64,000 bases of DNA from Croceibacterium mercuriale (GCF_000802385.1 NZ_JTDN01000002.1:930001-994000); one strand, 5' to 3'; shown: positions 29,037 to 38,411, numbered from the stretch's first letter. Notes: generated from the letters alone by a model not told the origin. A program made the numbers and translations.

Positions 29037-29720
29037 TCAGGCCGCTTCGGCAGCGGCCGCGCTGCCCTTGGGTTCGCGGCGGGGAACGGCGATCGGCATG
29101 TCGGGTCCGGCGTGGAAGTCCTGGAACGTGCCGGTGTGATCCAGCGCCTTGATCTTGCCGGTCTCGATGTCGAACACCCAGCCATGCAGCTGTAGCCGGC
29201 CAGCGGCGAGGCCTGCCGCGACAGAGGGGTGGTTCTGCAGGTGGACCAGCTGAATGGCGACGTTTTCCTGTGTCAGCGCCGCGACCTGGCCGTCCTTGTC
29301 CAAATGGCCATAGCATTCCTTGACCACTTCGAACGCCGGTTCCGCATGGGCGAGCCAAGCCTTCACGTTGGGCATGGCCTCCAGCGCGGCCGGATTGAAC
29401 ATGCCCTTCATGGCGCCGCAGTCGGAGTGGCCGCACACGATGATCTCGGTCACGCCCAGCGCCATTACGCCGAATTCCACAGTCGAGGACACGCCGCCAT
29501 TCTTCACCGCGAAGGGCGGCACGATGTTGCCGGCATTGCGGCACACGAACAGGTCGCCCGGGTCGGCCTGCGTGATCAGTTCGGGCACCACGCGCGAATC
29601 CGCGCAGCTGATCATCAGATATTTGGGGCTCTGCCCGTCCCGCGCCAGGGTGCGGAAAAGTTCCTGCTGCTGCTTGTGGACCTGGTCCTGAAAGCGCGCG
29701 ACGCCACTGCCGATTTCCAT
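29037..29720 (-). CDS. beta-class carbonic anhydrase
   Basis: A 227-residue zinc enzyme that interconverts CO2 and bicarbonate. The zinc ligands are Cys39 with the Asp41-Arg43 dyad (SCADSR), His98 and Cys101 (GHSDCGAMKG). The start at 29720 is supported by GGAG 8 bases upstream; two earlier in-frame ATGs have no such site. The C-terminal ~20 residues are Ala/Glu-rich. It is monocistronic, with its own terminator. Confidence 0.95.
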   Translation of the reverse strand: MEIGSGVARFQDQVHKQQQELFRTLARDGQSPKYLMISCADSRVVPELITQADPGDLFVCRNAGNIVPPFAVKNGGVSSTVEFGVMALGVTEIIVCGHSDCGAMKGMFNPAALEAMPNVKAWLAHAEPAFEVVKECYGHLDKDGQVAALTQENVAIQLVHLQNHPSVAAGLAAGRLQLHGWVFDIETGKIKALDHTGTFQDFHAGPDMPIAVPRREPKGSAAAAEAA

Positions 29721-29842
29721 GCGATCTGCTCCGTTCATGCGGTTGCCGCCGTTGCGGTCCATTCGACGCGTGCAAATGGATGGCCGCCATTGCTGCCGTG
29801 CATCGCCGTTGTAACAAAATATTGCGTGCTGTGCGCAGGCAT

Positions 29843-31192
29843 TCAATGCCCCAGCGGCAGGATCAGCTCCGCCAGCAATCCCGGTTCGGCGTTGGCCAGG
29901 TGCAGCCGGCCGCCATGCTGCTGCGCCACCCGCTCCACGACCGCCAAGCCCATGCCCATGCCGCTGGTGTCGCGCGCGCGCGCAACGTCGCCGCGGAAGA
30001 ACGGCACGGTGACCTGCGCCAGCTGGTCGTCCGCAATGCCCGGACCGTGATCACGCACGGCAATGATCGCCTGATCGCCGGTGACCGCCAGTGACACGGC
30101 CGCGTCGCCGGCATGGCGCAGCGCGTTCTCGACCAGATTGGTCACCGCCCGGCGGATCGCGCCGGCATCCACCACGGCGTGCAGCTGCGGCCGATCCAGC
30201 TCCAGCGTGACCTCCTCCGCCCCCACGGCCCGCGCATTGTGAACCACGGAGCGGACCAGTTCGGCCAGATCGGTGCGCACCCGCTCGCCGCCTTCCGCCC
30301 CGTCCGCCAGATAGGCGAGCAGCGAATCGAGCATTGCCTGCATTTCCGCGACGTCGGCCTGCAGTTCCTGCTGGTCGCCCTCGCGCAGGCGCCCGTGCAG
30401 CCGCAGCTTCAGCCGTGACAGCGGCGTGCGCAGATCGTGGCTGACAGCCAGCAGGGCCTCCGTACGGCTGTCGATCAGCTCGCCGATGCGCGCCTGCATG
30501 GCGTTGAACGCTTCGGCCAGCTGGCGCATTTCCTGCGGGCCGCCCGGCTCGATCAGGATCGGCTGCCGCCCCACCCCGATCCGGTCGGCCGCATCGGCCA
30601 GCGCGCGCAAGGGCGCGGCCATGGTCCGCACCAGCAGCACGGCGGCCAGCAGCACGGCGCCGGCCAGGAACACCAGCGATGCCAGCCATTGCAGCGAAGC
30701 ATGCCAGTGGCTGACCGGTTCGCGCAGGCGGAACAGGATCCATCCGCCATCGGCCGTGCGGATGCCGCCCTGCAGTCGCTGCGCGCCGAAGCTGCGGCCG
30801 GCCAGACCCACGCGCAGCGCATCCTCCTCCAGCGCAGGCTCCCATTGCAGCATGGCGGCGCGCGCCGCGCGGGTGATGTCGGACTGCCGCCCGGCCGCCG
30901 GCGGATTGTCGGATGCGGCGAACACGACATGGCGGGTCGACAGGCCGGGGGCGATCCGCTGCCGCATGTCGCGCGGCAGCTGGCCCAGCACCTGCTCCGC
31001 CGCGACCGCCTGCTCGGCCACGCGCTGCGCCTGCCCGGTCCGCAGCAGCAGCCGCTCGGCTTCCCCGAACACCAGCACGGTGCCGCCGAACTCCACCAGG
31101 ATGGCGACCAGCAGGACCAGCGTGACCCGCCCGGTCAGGCTGGCGGGCCAGAGATGGACGCGGCTGACCGGCCAGAGATGGACCCGGCTCAT
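29843..31192 (-). CDS. sensor histidine kinase (EnvZ/OmpR type) of the glycan-locus edge
   Basis: A 449-residue membrane kinase: transmembrane helix ~23-42, periplasmic sensor ~45-170, second helix (LVFLAGAVLLAAVLLV), HAMP linker, H-box AVSHDLRTPLSRLK, and ATP-binding boxes TNLVENALRHA, VRDHGPGIAD and SGMGMGLAVVERV. It starts 36 bases after its partner regulator. The N-terminus is odd: VHLWP is repeated (MSRVHLWPVSRVHLWPASL) because of a 24-bp tandem duplication in the DNA. The pair diverges from a TonB receptor and GH35 gene and may control them. Confidence 0.92.
   Translation of the reverse strand: MSRVHLWPVSRVHLWPASLTGRVTLVLLVAILVEFGGTVLVFGEAERLLLRTGQAQRVAEQAVAAEQVLGQLPRDMRQRIAPGLSTRHVVFAASDNPPAAGRQSDITRAARAAMLQWEPALEEDALRVGLAGRSFGAQRLQGGIRTADGGWILFRLREPVSHWHASLQWLASLVFLAGAVLLAAVLLVRTMAAPLRALADAADRIGVGRQPILIEPGGPQEMRQLAEAFNAMQARIGELIDSRTEALLAVSHDLRTPLSRLKLRLHGRLREGDQQELQADVAEMQAMLDSLLAYLADGAEGGERVRTDLAELVRSVVHNARAVGAEEVTLELDRPQLHAVVDAGAIRRAVTNLVENALRHAGDAAVSLAVTGDQAIIAVRDHGPGIADDQLAQVTVPFFRGDVARARDTSGMGMGLAVVERVAQQHGGRLHLANAEPGLLAELILPLGH
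31146..31192. repeat. 24-bp tandem duplication in the kinase start region
   Basis: GGCCAGAGATGGAC starts at 31146 and again at 31170; the second copy runs to the start codon at 31192 with few changes. It doubles the peptide SRVHLWP at the N-terminus of the kinase in the cytosolic segment before the first membrane helix. Confidence 0.85.
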
Positions 31193-31228
31193 GGACGGAT
31201 GCGCCCGGCCTTCATCGGCGACGGCTGC

Positions 31229-31933
31229 TCACTGGCGCTCGATACGGGGCGTGAACATGTAGCCGACGCCGCGCACCGTCTTGATCAGCGCGTCGCCGCC
31301 ATGTTCGCCCAGCTTGGAACGAAGGCGGCTGACCAGCACGTCGATGCTGCGGTCGGAGGCGCCCGACATGCGCTTGCGCGACTGTTCCAGCAGGTAGTCA
31401 CGGCTGACCACCCGCTGGGCGGAGCCGACCAGCGTGATCAGCAGATCGTATTCGGCGCCGGACAGCGGCACTTCGTGACCATCGGGCGCGTGCAGCTCCC
31501 GCCGTTCCTCCACGATGGTCCAGCCCTCGAAGGTGATCTGCCGCCGGCGATTGTCCGCCGGCGGGGCAACCGCGCCGCTGGTCCGGCGCAGCACGGCACG
31601 CACGCGGGCCACCAGCTCGTCCGCGCCGAAGGGCTTGGACAGGTAGTCGTCCGCGCCCAGCTCCAGCCCCACGATCCGGTCGGTCTGTTGCCCGCGGGCA
31701 CTGATGATGATGATGGGGATCGCGCTGGTCGCGCGCACCCGCCGGCAGATGTCGAGCCCGTTGGTGCCGGGCAGCATGATGTCCAGCACCAGCAGGTCGA
31801 AACCGTCGCTGTCCAGCAGCGGCTGCATCTCCGCCGCGGAACCCACGCCCACCGTCTCGAACCCGTAATCACGCAACGTCCGGCCAATCAGCAGGCGCAA
31901 GGGGCCGTCATCTTCAACAATCAGGATCTTCAT
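31229..31933 (-). CDS. OmpR-family response regulator
   Basis: A 234-residue regulator with a receiver domain (LIVEDDGPLRLLIGRTL; Asp in LLVLDIMLPGTNG; Lys in ADDYLSKPF) and a winged-helix DNA-binding domain (LSGAEYDLLITLV ... SDRSIDVLVSRLRSKLGE ... IKTVRGVGYMF). The ATG at 31933 is chosen because MKILIVEDD is the canonical receiver start. Its kinase partner follows. Upstream, 208 bases separate it from the divergent TonB receptor, including a 10-bp inverted repeat that could be its binding site. Confidence 0.93.
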   Translation of the reverse strand: MKILIVEDDGPLRLLIGRTLRDYGFETVGVGSAAEMQPLLDSDGFDLLVLDIMLPGTNGLDICRRVRATSAIPIIIISARGQQTDRIVGLELGADDYLSKPFGADELVARVRAVLRRTSGAVAPPADNRRRQITFEGWTIVEERRELHAPDGHEVPLSGAEYDLLITLVGSAQRVVSRDYLLEQSRKRMSGASDRSIDVLVSRLRSKLGEHGGDALIKTVRGVGYMFTPRIERQ

Positions 31934-32018
31934 CGCGCGCGCTGCTGCTGGCCTTTCCCGGTCCTGCCACCGGGCAGGGTGTGGCCGCCTTGTGCCTGTC
32001 CGGGACGAAGGCGGCAAG

Positions 32019-32044
32019 GGCGGCAGATACCGGCATCTGCCGCC
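32019..32044. promoter_or_regulatory. 10-bp inverted repeat between regulator and TonB receptor
   Basis: GGCGGCAGAT and ATCTGCCGCC pair perfectly around ACCGGC, just upstream of a promoter-like sequence for the TonB receptor gene. Candidate regulator site; assignment to the adjacent OmpR-type protein is inference, since such proteins often prefer direct repeats. Confidence 0.45.
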
Positions 32045-32053
32045 TCATTGTTA

Positions 32054-32082
32054 TTGTGCATACCCATCCACCGTTATATGAT
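32054..32082 (+). promoter_or_regulatory. sigma70-like promoter for the TonB receptor/GH35 genes
   Basis: TTGTGC, a 17-base spacer and TATGAT lie 60 bases before the receptor start. The -10 matches five of six consensus bases; the -35 is weak. Confidence 0.5.
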
Positions 32083-32141
32083 CTTCATCAAGCCGTCCCC
32101 CGCCATTGCGGCAGGTATGGGGTGGCATCAGGGAGAGAACA

Positions 32142-34541
32142 ATGATGCACCCGACAGGATACGTGTATCTTCGCCACGCGCTGCTGCTGGCCGCTGCCCC
32201 GCTTGCGCTGGTCGCGTCGCCGTCCGGGGCGCAGGACGTGCCCCGTCCGGAGAGCGCGACCGGACCTGCGCCCGCCACTGCCGAGATCCTGGTGACCGCC
32301 CGCCGGCGGGAGGAGACGCTGCAGGAAACCCCAATCGCTATCTCCGCCTTCAATGCGGAACAGCTGCAGGCGCGGCAGATCACCCAGACGCAGGATCTGG
32401 AGCGGATCACGCCCAGCCTGCAGTTCAAGCCCGCCGGGCAGCTGTCGGGCAACAGCGCGGCCAGCGTGGTGTTCATCCGCGGCATCGGCCAGGTGGATCC
32501 GGGCGCGGCGGTCGACCCCGGCGTCGGCATCTATATCGACGAGGTCTATGTCGGGCGTTCCGTCGGCGGCACGATCGAGTTCGGCGACATCGCATCGGTG
32601 GAGGTGCTGCGCGGACCGCAGGGCACGCTGTTCGGGCGCAACACGATCGGCGGCGCGATCCTGGTCCGCACGCGGATGCCGGAACTTGGCGAGACCAGCC
32701 TGAGCGGGCGGCTGCGCGTGGGATCGTACGATCTGCGCGAAGGCTTTGCCGTGGCCAACGTGCCGCTGGGCGACAATGCCGCGATGCGCGTGTCGGGCGG
32801 CTTCCGCGATCGCGACGGCTATGTGCTGCGGCTGGTGGACGGCCTCGACCTGGGCAATGACAATGTCCATACCTTCAGCGGATCGCTGCGCTGGGACGTG
32901 GCGCCCGGCCTCGATCTGGCGATCCGCGCCGACTACACCAAGCGGGAGGAGAACGGCGCACCGTTCACCTTTGCCGGCATCAACGAGAACGCGCCCGTGC
33001 CCGCCATCGCCAGCGTGGTGGCAGGTTGCCCCGGCGCGACCATCCCGTTTGCTCCGCTGGTGCCTGGCGACCGGCGGTTCGGTGCGCCCTTCGTGCCCAA
33101 CATCGACGATCCGCGTTGCGCCAACGACTTCCAGGCAACGGAGCCATACCGCAATGGCGGCACTGCCGACGTCAGCAGCATGTCGGAGGTATGGGGCGTC
33201 TCGGGCACGGCCAGCTACGACCTGACCGACCAGCTGACGCTGAAGAGCATCACAGCGTTCCGGTCCACGCAGTCGCGCGGCATCCGCGATGCGGACAACA
33301 CGCCGTTCCTGATCCTGACCACCGATGTTGGCGGCCGGGCCGAACAGTTCAGCCAGGAACTGCAGCTGCAATATGCCGGCGACGGGATCAGCGGCATCGT
33401 CGGCGGCTACTATTTCGACGAGGACACCAACGAGCGGTCGTCCATCCCGCTGTCCTTCCCGCCATCGCCGCCGGTGATCGCGCGGCTGCTGGCGGGCGGG
33501 CCGGGCACGCGCGACCTGCAGGTGGCGGAGCTGGAAACCCGCTCCCTCGCTGCCTTCGGCGAGGTGTCGGTCGAGGTGACGGACAGCGTGGAGCTGACCG
33601 GCGGGCTGCGCTACACCTCCGACCGCAAGAGCTTCACCGGCGTGGCCCTGTCGATCAACCCGCTGACCCTGCCCGACCCCGATCCGCTGCCGACCCTGTC
33701 GATCCCCGAAGGCGGCCCGTCGCTGATCTACACCGATCTGAACCGGCAGACCTTCTCCGCCCTGACCGGCTCCGCCACCGCGGCGTGGGAGGCGACGGAC
33801 TGGCTCAACCTGTATGCCTCCTACGCCCGCTCCTTCAAGTCGGGCGGCTTCAACACCCGCTACAATGCGGCGCCTCCTGGCAACCGGCCGATCCCGTTCG
33901 ACGAGGAAACGGTCGACAGCTACGAACTGGGCGCGAAGGCGGACTGGGGCGACCTCAGGCTGAACCTCGCCGCGTTCCAAGCCAGCTATACCGACATACA
34001 GCTGGTGTTCCGCCAGGGACCGGTGCCGCTGCTGTTCAATGCCGGCGAGGCGCGCATCCGCGGCTTCGAGGCGGAGGCGAACTGGCGGCACGACAGCGGG
34101 CTGACGGTGGATGCGGGGATGAGCCTGCTGGATGACGACATCCTGTCCGTAACCGCGATCCCGGGCGCCACCGCCACCGTGCAGCCGGGTGACGACCTGC
34201 CGCTGACCCCGTCCTTCCAGGGCAACGTCTCGGTCGCCTACGAATTCCCGCTAGGGCCGAACTACGCGCTGACACCCCGGTTCGACGGCAGCTACACGGC
34301 CAAGACCGTGTTCATCACCGGCAGCGTGCCGGAGATCGAGGAGAACGGATATTTCGTCGGCAGCGCGTCCCTGCGGCTGGTGAACGAGGACATGGGCTGG
34401 AACGTCACCGCCGGTGTCTCCAACCTGTTCGACGAACGCTATCTGATCCAGGGCAATGCCTCGCTGGCGACGCTGGGCTATGCCGAGCGGATCTTTGCCC
34501 GGCCGCGGGAATGGTTCGTGCAGCTGGGTTTCGCCTTCTGA
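32142..34541 (+). CDS. TonB-dependent outer-membrane receptor (arm A)
   Basis: A 799-residue outer-membrane transporter. The signal peptide ends near ASPSGAQD; the TonB-box region is EILVTARRREETLQ. A plug domain (ETPIAISAFNAEQLQ ... VFIRGIGQVDPG ... VEVLRGPQGTLFGRNTIGGAI) is followed by a ~600-residue beta-barrel ending in WFVQLGFAF with the terminal phenylalanine used for BAM insertion. AGGGAGA precedes the ATG. The plug resembles general iron-complex/oligosaccharide receptors, not the Caulobacter-type class seen in the other two. It is followed 59 bases later by a GH35 enzyme, so glycan import is more likely than siderophore import; this is inference from context. Confidence 0.93.
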   Translation: MMHPTGYVYLRHALLLAAAPLALVASPSGAQDVPRPESATGPAPATAEILVTARRREETLQETPIAISAFNAEQLQARQITQTQDLERITPSLQFKPAGQLSGNSAASVVFIRGIGQVDPGAAVDPGVGIYIDEVYVGRSVGGTIEFGDIASVEVLRGPQGTLFGRNTIGGAILVRTRMPELGETSLSGRLRVGSYDLREGFAVANVPLGDNAAMRVSGGFRDRDGYVLRLVDGLDLGNDNVHTFSGSLRWDVAPGLDLAIRADYTKREENGAPFTFAGINENAPVPAIASVVAGCPGATIPFAPLVPGDRRFGAPFVPNIDDPRCANDFQATEPYRNGGTADVSSMSEVWGVSGTASYDLTDQLTLKSITAFRSTQSRGIRDADNTPFLILTTDVGGRAEQFSQELQLQYAGDGISGIVGGYYFDEDTNERSSIPLSFPPSPPVIARLLAGGPGTRDLQVAELETRSLAAFGEVSVEVTDSVELTGGLRYTSDRKSFTGVALSINPLTLPDPDPLPTLSIPEGGPSLIYTDLNRQTFSALTGSATAAWEATDWLNLYASYARSFKSGGFNTRYNAAPPGNRPIPFDEETVDSYELGAKADWGDLRLNLAAFQASYTDIQLVFRQGPVPLLFNAGEARIRGFEAEANWRHDSGLTVDAGMSLLDDDILSVTAIPGATATVQPGDDLPLTPSFQGNVSVAYEFPLGPNYALTPRFDGSYTAKTVFITGSVPEIEENGYFVGSASLRLVNEDMGWNVTAGVSNLFDERYLIQGNASLATLGYAERIFARPREWFVQLGFAF

Positions 34542-34600
34542 CGATTGCGTAACCCGCGCGGGCACGGCAGACTGTTACCGATAACAAAGGACGGAACAGG

Positions 34601-36280
34601 ATGCGGAACCGGATCGGCATGGCGTTGGCGGGGCTTGCGCTCGCGCTGGGCATCAGCGGCACGGGCAGGGCGCAGGACCTGCCCCGGCTGGAGCAGCGCG
34701 GCGCGGCGACGCAGCTGATCGTCGATGGCGCGCCGTTCCTGATCCTGGGCGGGGAGACCGCCAATTCCAGCACCAGCGATGCCGCCTACATGGAACCGGT
34801 CTGGCCGCGGCTGAAGGCGATGCACCTCAACACCGTGCTGGTGCCGGTCGCGTGGGAGACGGTCGAGCCGGAGGAGAGCCGGTTCGACTGGCGCAACCTG
34901 GACGGCATGCTGGAACAGGCGCGGGCGCATGACATGCGGCTGGTGCTGCTATGGTTCGGATCGTGGAAGAACACCTTCTCCAGCTATGTGCCCAGTTGGG
35001 TCAAGCGGGACCAGGAGCGGTTTGCCCGGGTCGAGCTGAGCGACGGACGCGGGACGGAACGGCTGACCCCGTTCAGCACCGCGGCGCGCGATGCCGATGC
35101 GCGCACCTTTGCCGAGCTGATGCGCCATCTGCGCTCAGTGGATGGCGAGCGGCAGACCGTGCTGATGGTGCAGGTGGAGAACGAGGTCGGCACCATCCCG
35201 CAGTCGCGTGACCATTCGCCCGCGGCGGAGGCGGCCTTCGCCGGCCCGGTCCCGTCCGCACTGATGCAGCACCTGGCGGCCAACCGCCCCCGGCTGAACC
35301 GCGACCTGCGCGCCGCGTGGGAGGATGCCGGCGGCCTGACGGAAGGAAGCTGGCAACAGGTGTTCGGCAGCGGATCGATGACCGACAGCCTGTTCATGGC
35401 CTGGCATTATGCCACCTTCCTGGAAGGGGTGACTGCGGCGGGGAAGGCACAATATGCGCTGCCGATGTTCACCAATGCCGCGCTGATCCGGCCGAACTAC
35501 GAACCCGGGCAGTACAATTCCGGCGGGCCCCTGCCGCACGCGCTGGACATCTGGCGCGCAGGGGCGCCGAGCCTCGATTTCTTCTCGCCCGACATCTACT
35601 TCGACGATTTCGGCGGATGGGCGGCGCAATATGCGGTGCCGGGCAACCCGCTGTTCGTGCCGGAGGCGCGCGGCGGGCCGGAAGGTGCGGCCAATGCGCT
35701 GTATGCCTATGGCTCGTTGCGGGCGATCGGCTTCTCGCCCTTCGGCATCGATGGCGCCGCCGCACCGCCGGCGGCGGGCGATGCGAGCATCGGGGTGGGC
35801 ACCGGCAGTGCGGACGATACAGCGATCGCCGGCCTCTATGCGCGGCTGGCACCCCTGGCACCCCTGCTGCTGCAGAAGCAGGCAGAGGGTCAGGCCAGCA
35901 CGATCATCATGGAAGGCGCCGCGCAGCGCGCCGGGCGCTTGCGGGTCGGCGAATACACCGTGAACATGGTGCGGGCCGAAGGGCCGGACGGTCGCGTCGA
36001 CACGAGCAGCCGGGTGGCGGCCATGTTCCTGCAGACCGCCCCGGATGCCTTCACGGTGGTGGGCAGCGGCGATGCCGTCATCACCTTCACCGCCGATACG
36101 CCGGGCCCCGGGATCGTGGGGCTGGACAGTATCGACGAACTGGTGCTGCGCGATGGCCGGCTGGTGCGCGGGCGCCGGCTGAACGGCGACGAGAACGGGC
36201 AGGGGCAGGTGCTGCGCCTCCATACCAAGGACGCCGCCGAGGGACGGGTGCACGAGGTCAAGCTGTACCGCTACCGGTGA
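34601..36280 (+). CDS. GH35 beta-galactosidase-like glycoside hydrolase, exported
   Basis: A 559-residue secreted or periplasmic enzyme with signal peptide MRNRIGMALAGLALALGISG. The (beta/alpha)8 barrel has the GH35-type start FLILGGETANSS, the acid/base site VQVENEVG (Glu195 in the Asn-Glu pair) and the likely nucleophile Glu355 in FVPEARGG. The C-terminal ~170 residues match the DUF5597-type beta-domain found on this bacterial GH35 branch. GH35 enzymes remove terminal beta-galactose; galactan side chains of rhamnogalacturonan would fit the rest of the locus, but the linkage cannot be read from sequence. It follows the arm A TonB receptor. Confidence 0.85.
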   Translation: MRNRIGMALAGLALALGISGTGRAQDLPRLEQRGAATQLIVDGAPFLILGGETANSSTSDAAYMEPVWPRLKAMHLNTVLVPVAWETVEPEESRFDWRNLDGMLEQARAHDMRLVLLWFGSWKNTFSSYVPSWVKRDQERFARVELSDGRGTERLTPFSTAARDADARTFAELMRHLRSVDGERQTVLMVQVENEVGTIPQSRDHSPAAEAAFAGPVPSALMQHLAANRPRLNRDLRAAWEDAGGLTEGSWQQVFGSGSMTDSLFMAWHYATFLEGVTAAGKAQYALPMFTNAALIRPNYEPGQYNSGGPLPHALDIWRAGAPSLDFFSPDIYFDDFGGWAAQYAVPGNPLFVPEARGGPEGAANALYAYGSLRAIGFSPFGIDGAAAPPAAGDASIGVGTGSADDTAIAGLYARLAPLAPLLLQKQAEGQASTIIMEGAAQRAGRLRVGEYTVNMVRAEGPDGRVDTSSRVAAMFLQTAPDAFTVVGSGDAVITFTADTPGPGIVGLDSIDELVLRDGRLVRGRRLNGDENGQGQVLRLHTKDAAEGRVHEVKLYRYR

Positions 36281-36282
36281 GC

Positions 36283-36318
36283 AGGCCGGCTCACGCCGAG
36301 CGAGGTGGACCGGCCTTT
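36283..36318 (+). terminator. probable terminator after the GH35 gene
   Basis: AGGCCGG and CCGGCCT pair outside an inner CAC/GTG helix, followed by a short TTT. It lies 2 bases after the GH35 stop and before the convergent end of the arm B operon. Confidence 0.6.
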
Positions 36319-36363
36319 GTGCCAGCGAGCCCGCGAGCCCAGGCAGCAGTCTTGTGAGGCTTA

Positions 36364-37236
36364 TCAGGAGGACCGGACGGGTTCGATGACGGCGGCCATG
36401 TCGTCGTCCTGCCAGCCTGCCGCCGCGGCCGTTTCGAACCGGCGTCGCGCCACGCCGGCACTGGCAAGTTCGATACCCTCGGCGGCGAAGGCTTCCTGGG
36501 CGTAGGCCAGATCCTTGGCCATCAGCGGCAGGAAGAAGTTGGGGGTGTAGTCCCGTTCCAGCATGCGCCGCGACACCATCTTCAGCAACGGACTGCCCGG
36601 CGCGCCATCCGCCAGCAGCGCCACGGCGCGGCCGGCATCCAGGCCGCTGCGCTCCAGCATCGTCACCGCTTCTGCCAGGCTCGCCACCTGGACGCCGCAG
36701 AGGAAGTTGTTCACCAGCTTGAACAGGGCGCCGCTGCCGGCCGGTCCCAGATGCGCCGTATCCGTCCCCATCGCGGCGAGTACCGGGCCGGCGCGTTCCA
36801 GCACGGCAGCCTCTCCGCCGACCAGGAATCGCAGGCTGCCCTCCTGTGCCTGCAAGCGGCTGCCGGTCACCGGCGCGTCCAGCCAGGCAAGGCCGCGCGT
36901 TGCCGCCTCTGCCGCCAGCGTCTTCACCCATGCATGTGTAAGCGTGCTGCATTCGATGGCGATCGCGCCCGGCTGCATCGCCGACAGCGCACCGTCCGCA
37001 CCCAGCCAGGCGCTGCGGGACGCGTCATCATCGGCCAGCATGGCGATCACCACCTCGGCAGTGCCGGCGGCCTCCGCCGGGCTCGCGGCGCGGCGCGCAC
37101 CGGCAGCGACCAGCGGCTCCGCCCGGTCGGGCGAGCGGTTCCACACCGTCACATCGAAGCCGGCAGCGATCAGTTGCGCTGCCATGCCGGCGCCCATCGT
37201 GCCCAGACCCAGCACAGTCACCCGGAGAACCGTCAT
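36364..37236 (-). CDS. NAD(P)-dependent beta-hydroxyacid dehydrogenase (3-HIBDH family)
   Basis: A 290-residue dehydrogenase of the 3-hydroxyisobutyrate/tartronate-semialdehyde reductase family. The Rossmann motif GLGTMGAGMA occupies residues ~10-19 and is followed by the NRS motif of an NADP-type loop (VWNRSPDRAEPL). The family segments APVTGSRLQAQEGSL and the catalytic lysine region GSGALFKLVNNFL are present. It is the last gene of arm B, its ATG overlapping the dehydratase stop (ATGA). It probably reduces or oxidises a small hydroxyacid from the dehydratase product; the precise substrate is unknown. Confidence 0.88.
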   Translation of the reverse strand: MTVLRVTVLGLGTMGAGMAAQLIAAGFDVTVWNRSPDRAEPLVAAGARRAASPAEAAGTAEVVIAMLADDDASRSAWLGADGALSAMQPGAIAIECSTLTHAWVKTLAAEAATRGLAWLDAPVTGSRLQAQEGSLRFLVGGEAAVLERAGPVLAAMGTDTAHLGPAGSGALFKLVNNFLCGVQVASLAEAVTMLERSGLDAGRAVALLADGAPGSPLLKMVSRRMLERDYTPNFFLPLMAKDLAYAQEAFAAEGIELASAGVARRRFETAAAAGWQDDDMAAVIEPVRSS

Positions 37237-38411
37237 TCCGTCACCTCGAATTGCGTGATCGCCGCCTCGTCGATCTCCAGCCCCAGCCCCGGCACATCGT
37301 CGGACAGGCTGACATGGCCGTCCTCTGCCACCGGCTCGCCCTTGAAGATGTACCAGAACAGCTCGTTGCCGACCTCGACGGCCACCTTGGGGAAGTATTC
37401 CGCCATTGGCGAGTTCAGGCTGGCCATCACCACATGGTAATTGTGCATCTGACCGGCATGCGGGACCACCGGGATGGAATATGCCTCTGCCAGCGCCTGG
37501 ATCTTGCGGGCCGCGGTGATCCCGCCGACACGGTTGGTATCGAACTGGATGTAGTCCAGCGCGCGCGCCTCGATCAGCTGGCGGAAGCCGTAGCTGGTGA
37601 ACTCGTGCTCGCCCGCCGCGATCGGCGTGGTCCCGAACCGCCGCAGCTCGTGATAGCCATGGATGTCGTCGGGGACGATGGCCTCTTCCAGCCAGCGCAG
37701 GTTGAACGGCTCGATCAGCCGCATCATCCGCTTCGCGTAATCGAGGGTCCAGCCCATGTAGGCGTCGGCCATCACGTCGATCTCGTCACCCACCGCCGCG
37801 CGGACCGTGCGGAGCAGTTCGACATTGCGGGCCATGCCGGCGGCGCCGTCATCCGGGCCCCAGCCGAAGCGCAGCTTCACCGCCCGGAAGCCTTCCGCCT
37901 TGTAGCGGGACGCTTCGGCCGCAAGCTCCTCCAGCGGAACCGAATAAAGCCGGCTGGCATAGACCGGGATGCGCGGGCGGGTGCGACCGCCCAGCAGGCG
38001 GAAACATGGCTGCCGCGCATCCTTGCCCATCGCGTCCCACAGGGCGATGTCGATCGCGGAGATGGCCGCCATCGCCAGTCCCTTGCGCCCGAACGCCATC
38101 GTCTTGCGGTACATGTGCTGCCACAGGAACTCGGTATCCCATGGATCCTGCCCGATCAGCAGCGGCGCCAGGTGATGGTCGATCAGGTGCTTCACGGTGA
38201 GCGGGGCCAGCGCGGCATTGCCGATGCCGACGATCCCCTTGTCCGTGAACACCTCCACGATCAGCCAGCCATGGAAGGCGAAGCTGCCCATCGTCTCGGG
38301 CGACAGCATCGGTGACACCAGGTCCATCGGATTGGTGCAGAAATGCGGCGGCAGCGGCTGGGTGGCACCCTTCCACTGGACGACGCGCGTACGGACTTCG
38401 GTGATCTTCAA
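37233..38411 (-). CDS. enolase-superfamily acid-sugar dehydratase, L-rhamnonate dehydratase-like
   Basis: A 392-residue mandelate racemase/muconate lactonising enzyme homologue. The TTG start at 38411 is preceded by GGAGG 6 bases away and overlaps the transporter stop (TTGA). Metal ligands are Asp216 (MADAYMGW), Glu242 (WLEEA) and Glu268 (AGEHEF); the general-base histidine is His318 in VVPHAGQMHNYH; the N-terminal PPHFCTNPMDL resembles enzymes annotated as L-rhamnonate dehydratase, which make 2-keto-3-deoxy-L-rhamnonate. Family membership is sure; substrate is likely but not certain, since sister clades use other aldonates. Coupling to an ACS-family transporter supports an imported sugar acid. 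Confidence 0.85.
   Translation of the reverse strand: MKITEVRTRVVQWKGATQPLPPHFCTNPMDLVSPMLSPETMGSFAFHGWLIVEVFTDKGIVGIGNAALAPLTVKHLIDHHLAPLLIGQDPWDTEFLWQHMYRKTMAFGRKGLAMAAISAIDIALWDAMGKDARQPCFRLLGGRTRPRIPVYASRLYSVPLEELAAEASRYKAEGFRAVKLRFGWGPDDGAAGMARNVELLRTVRAAVGDEIDVMADAYMGWTLDYAKRMMRLIEPFNLRWLEEAIVPDDIHGYHELRRFGTTPIAAGEHEFTSYGFRQLIEARALDYIQFDTNRVGGITAARKIQALAEAYSIPVVPHAGQMHNYHVVMASLNSPMAEYFPKVAVEVGNELFWYIFKGEPVAEDGHVSLSDDVPGLGLEIDEAAITQFEVTE

Noticed and set aside
32142-34541. siderophore receptor
   Set aside because: The plug alone would allow it, but no siderophore or iron-uptake gene is near and a GH35 gene follows, so a glycan role fits better. Not fully excluded.
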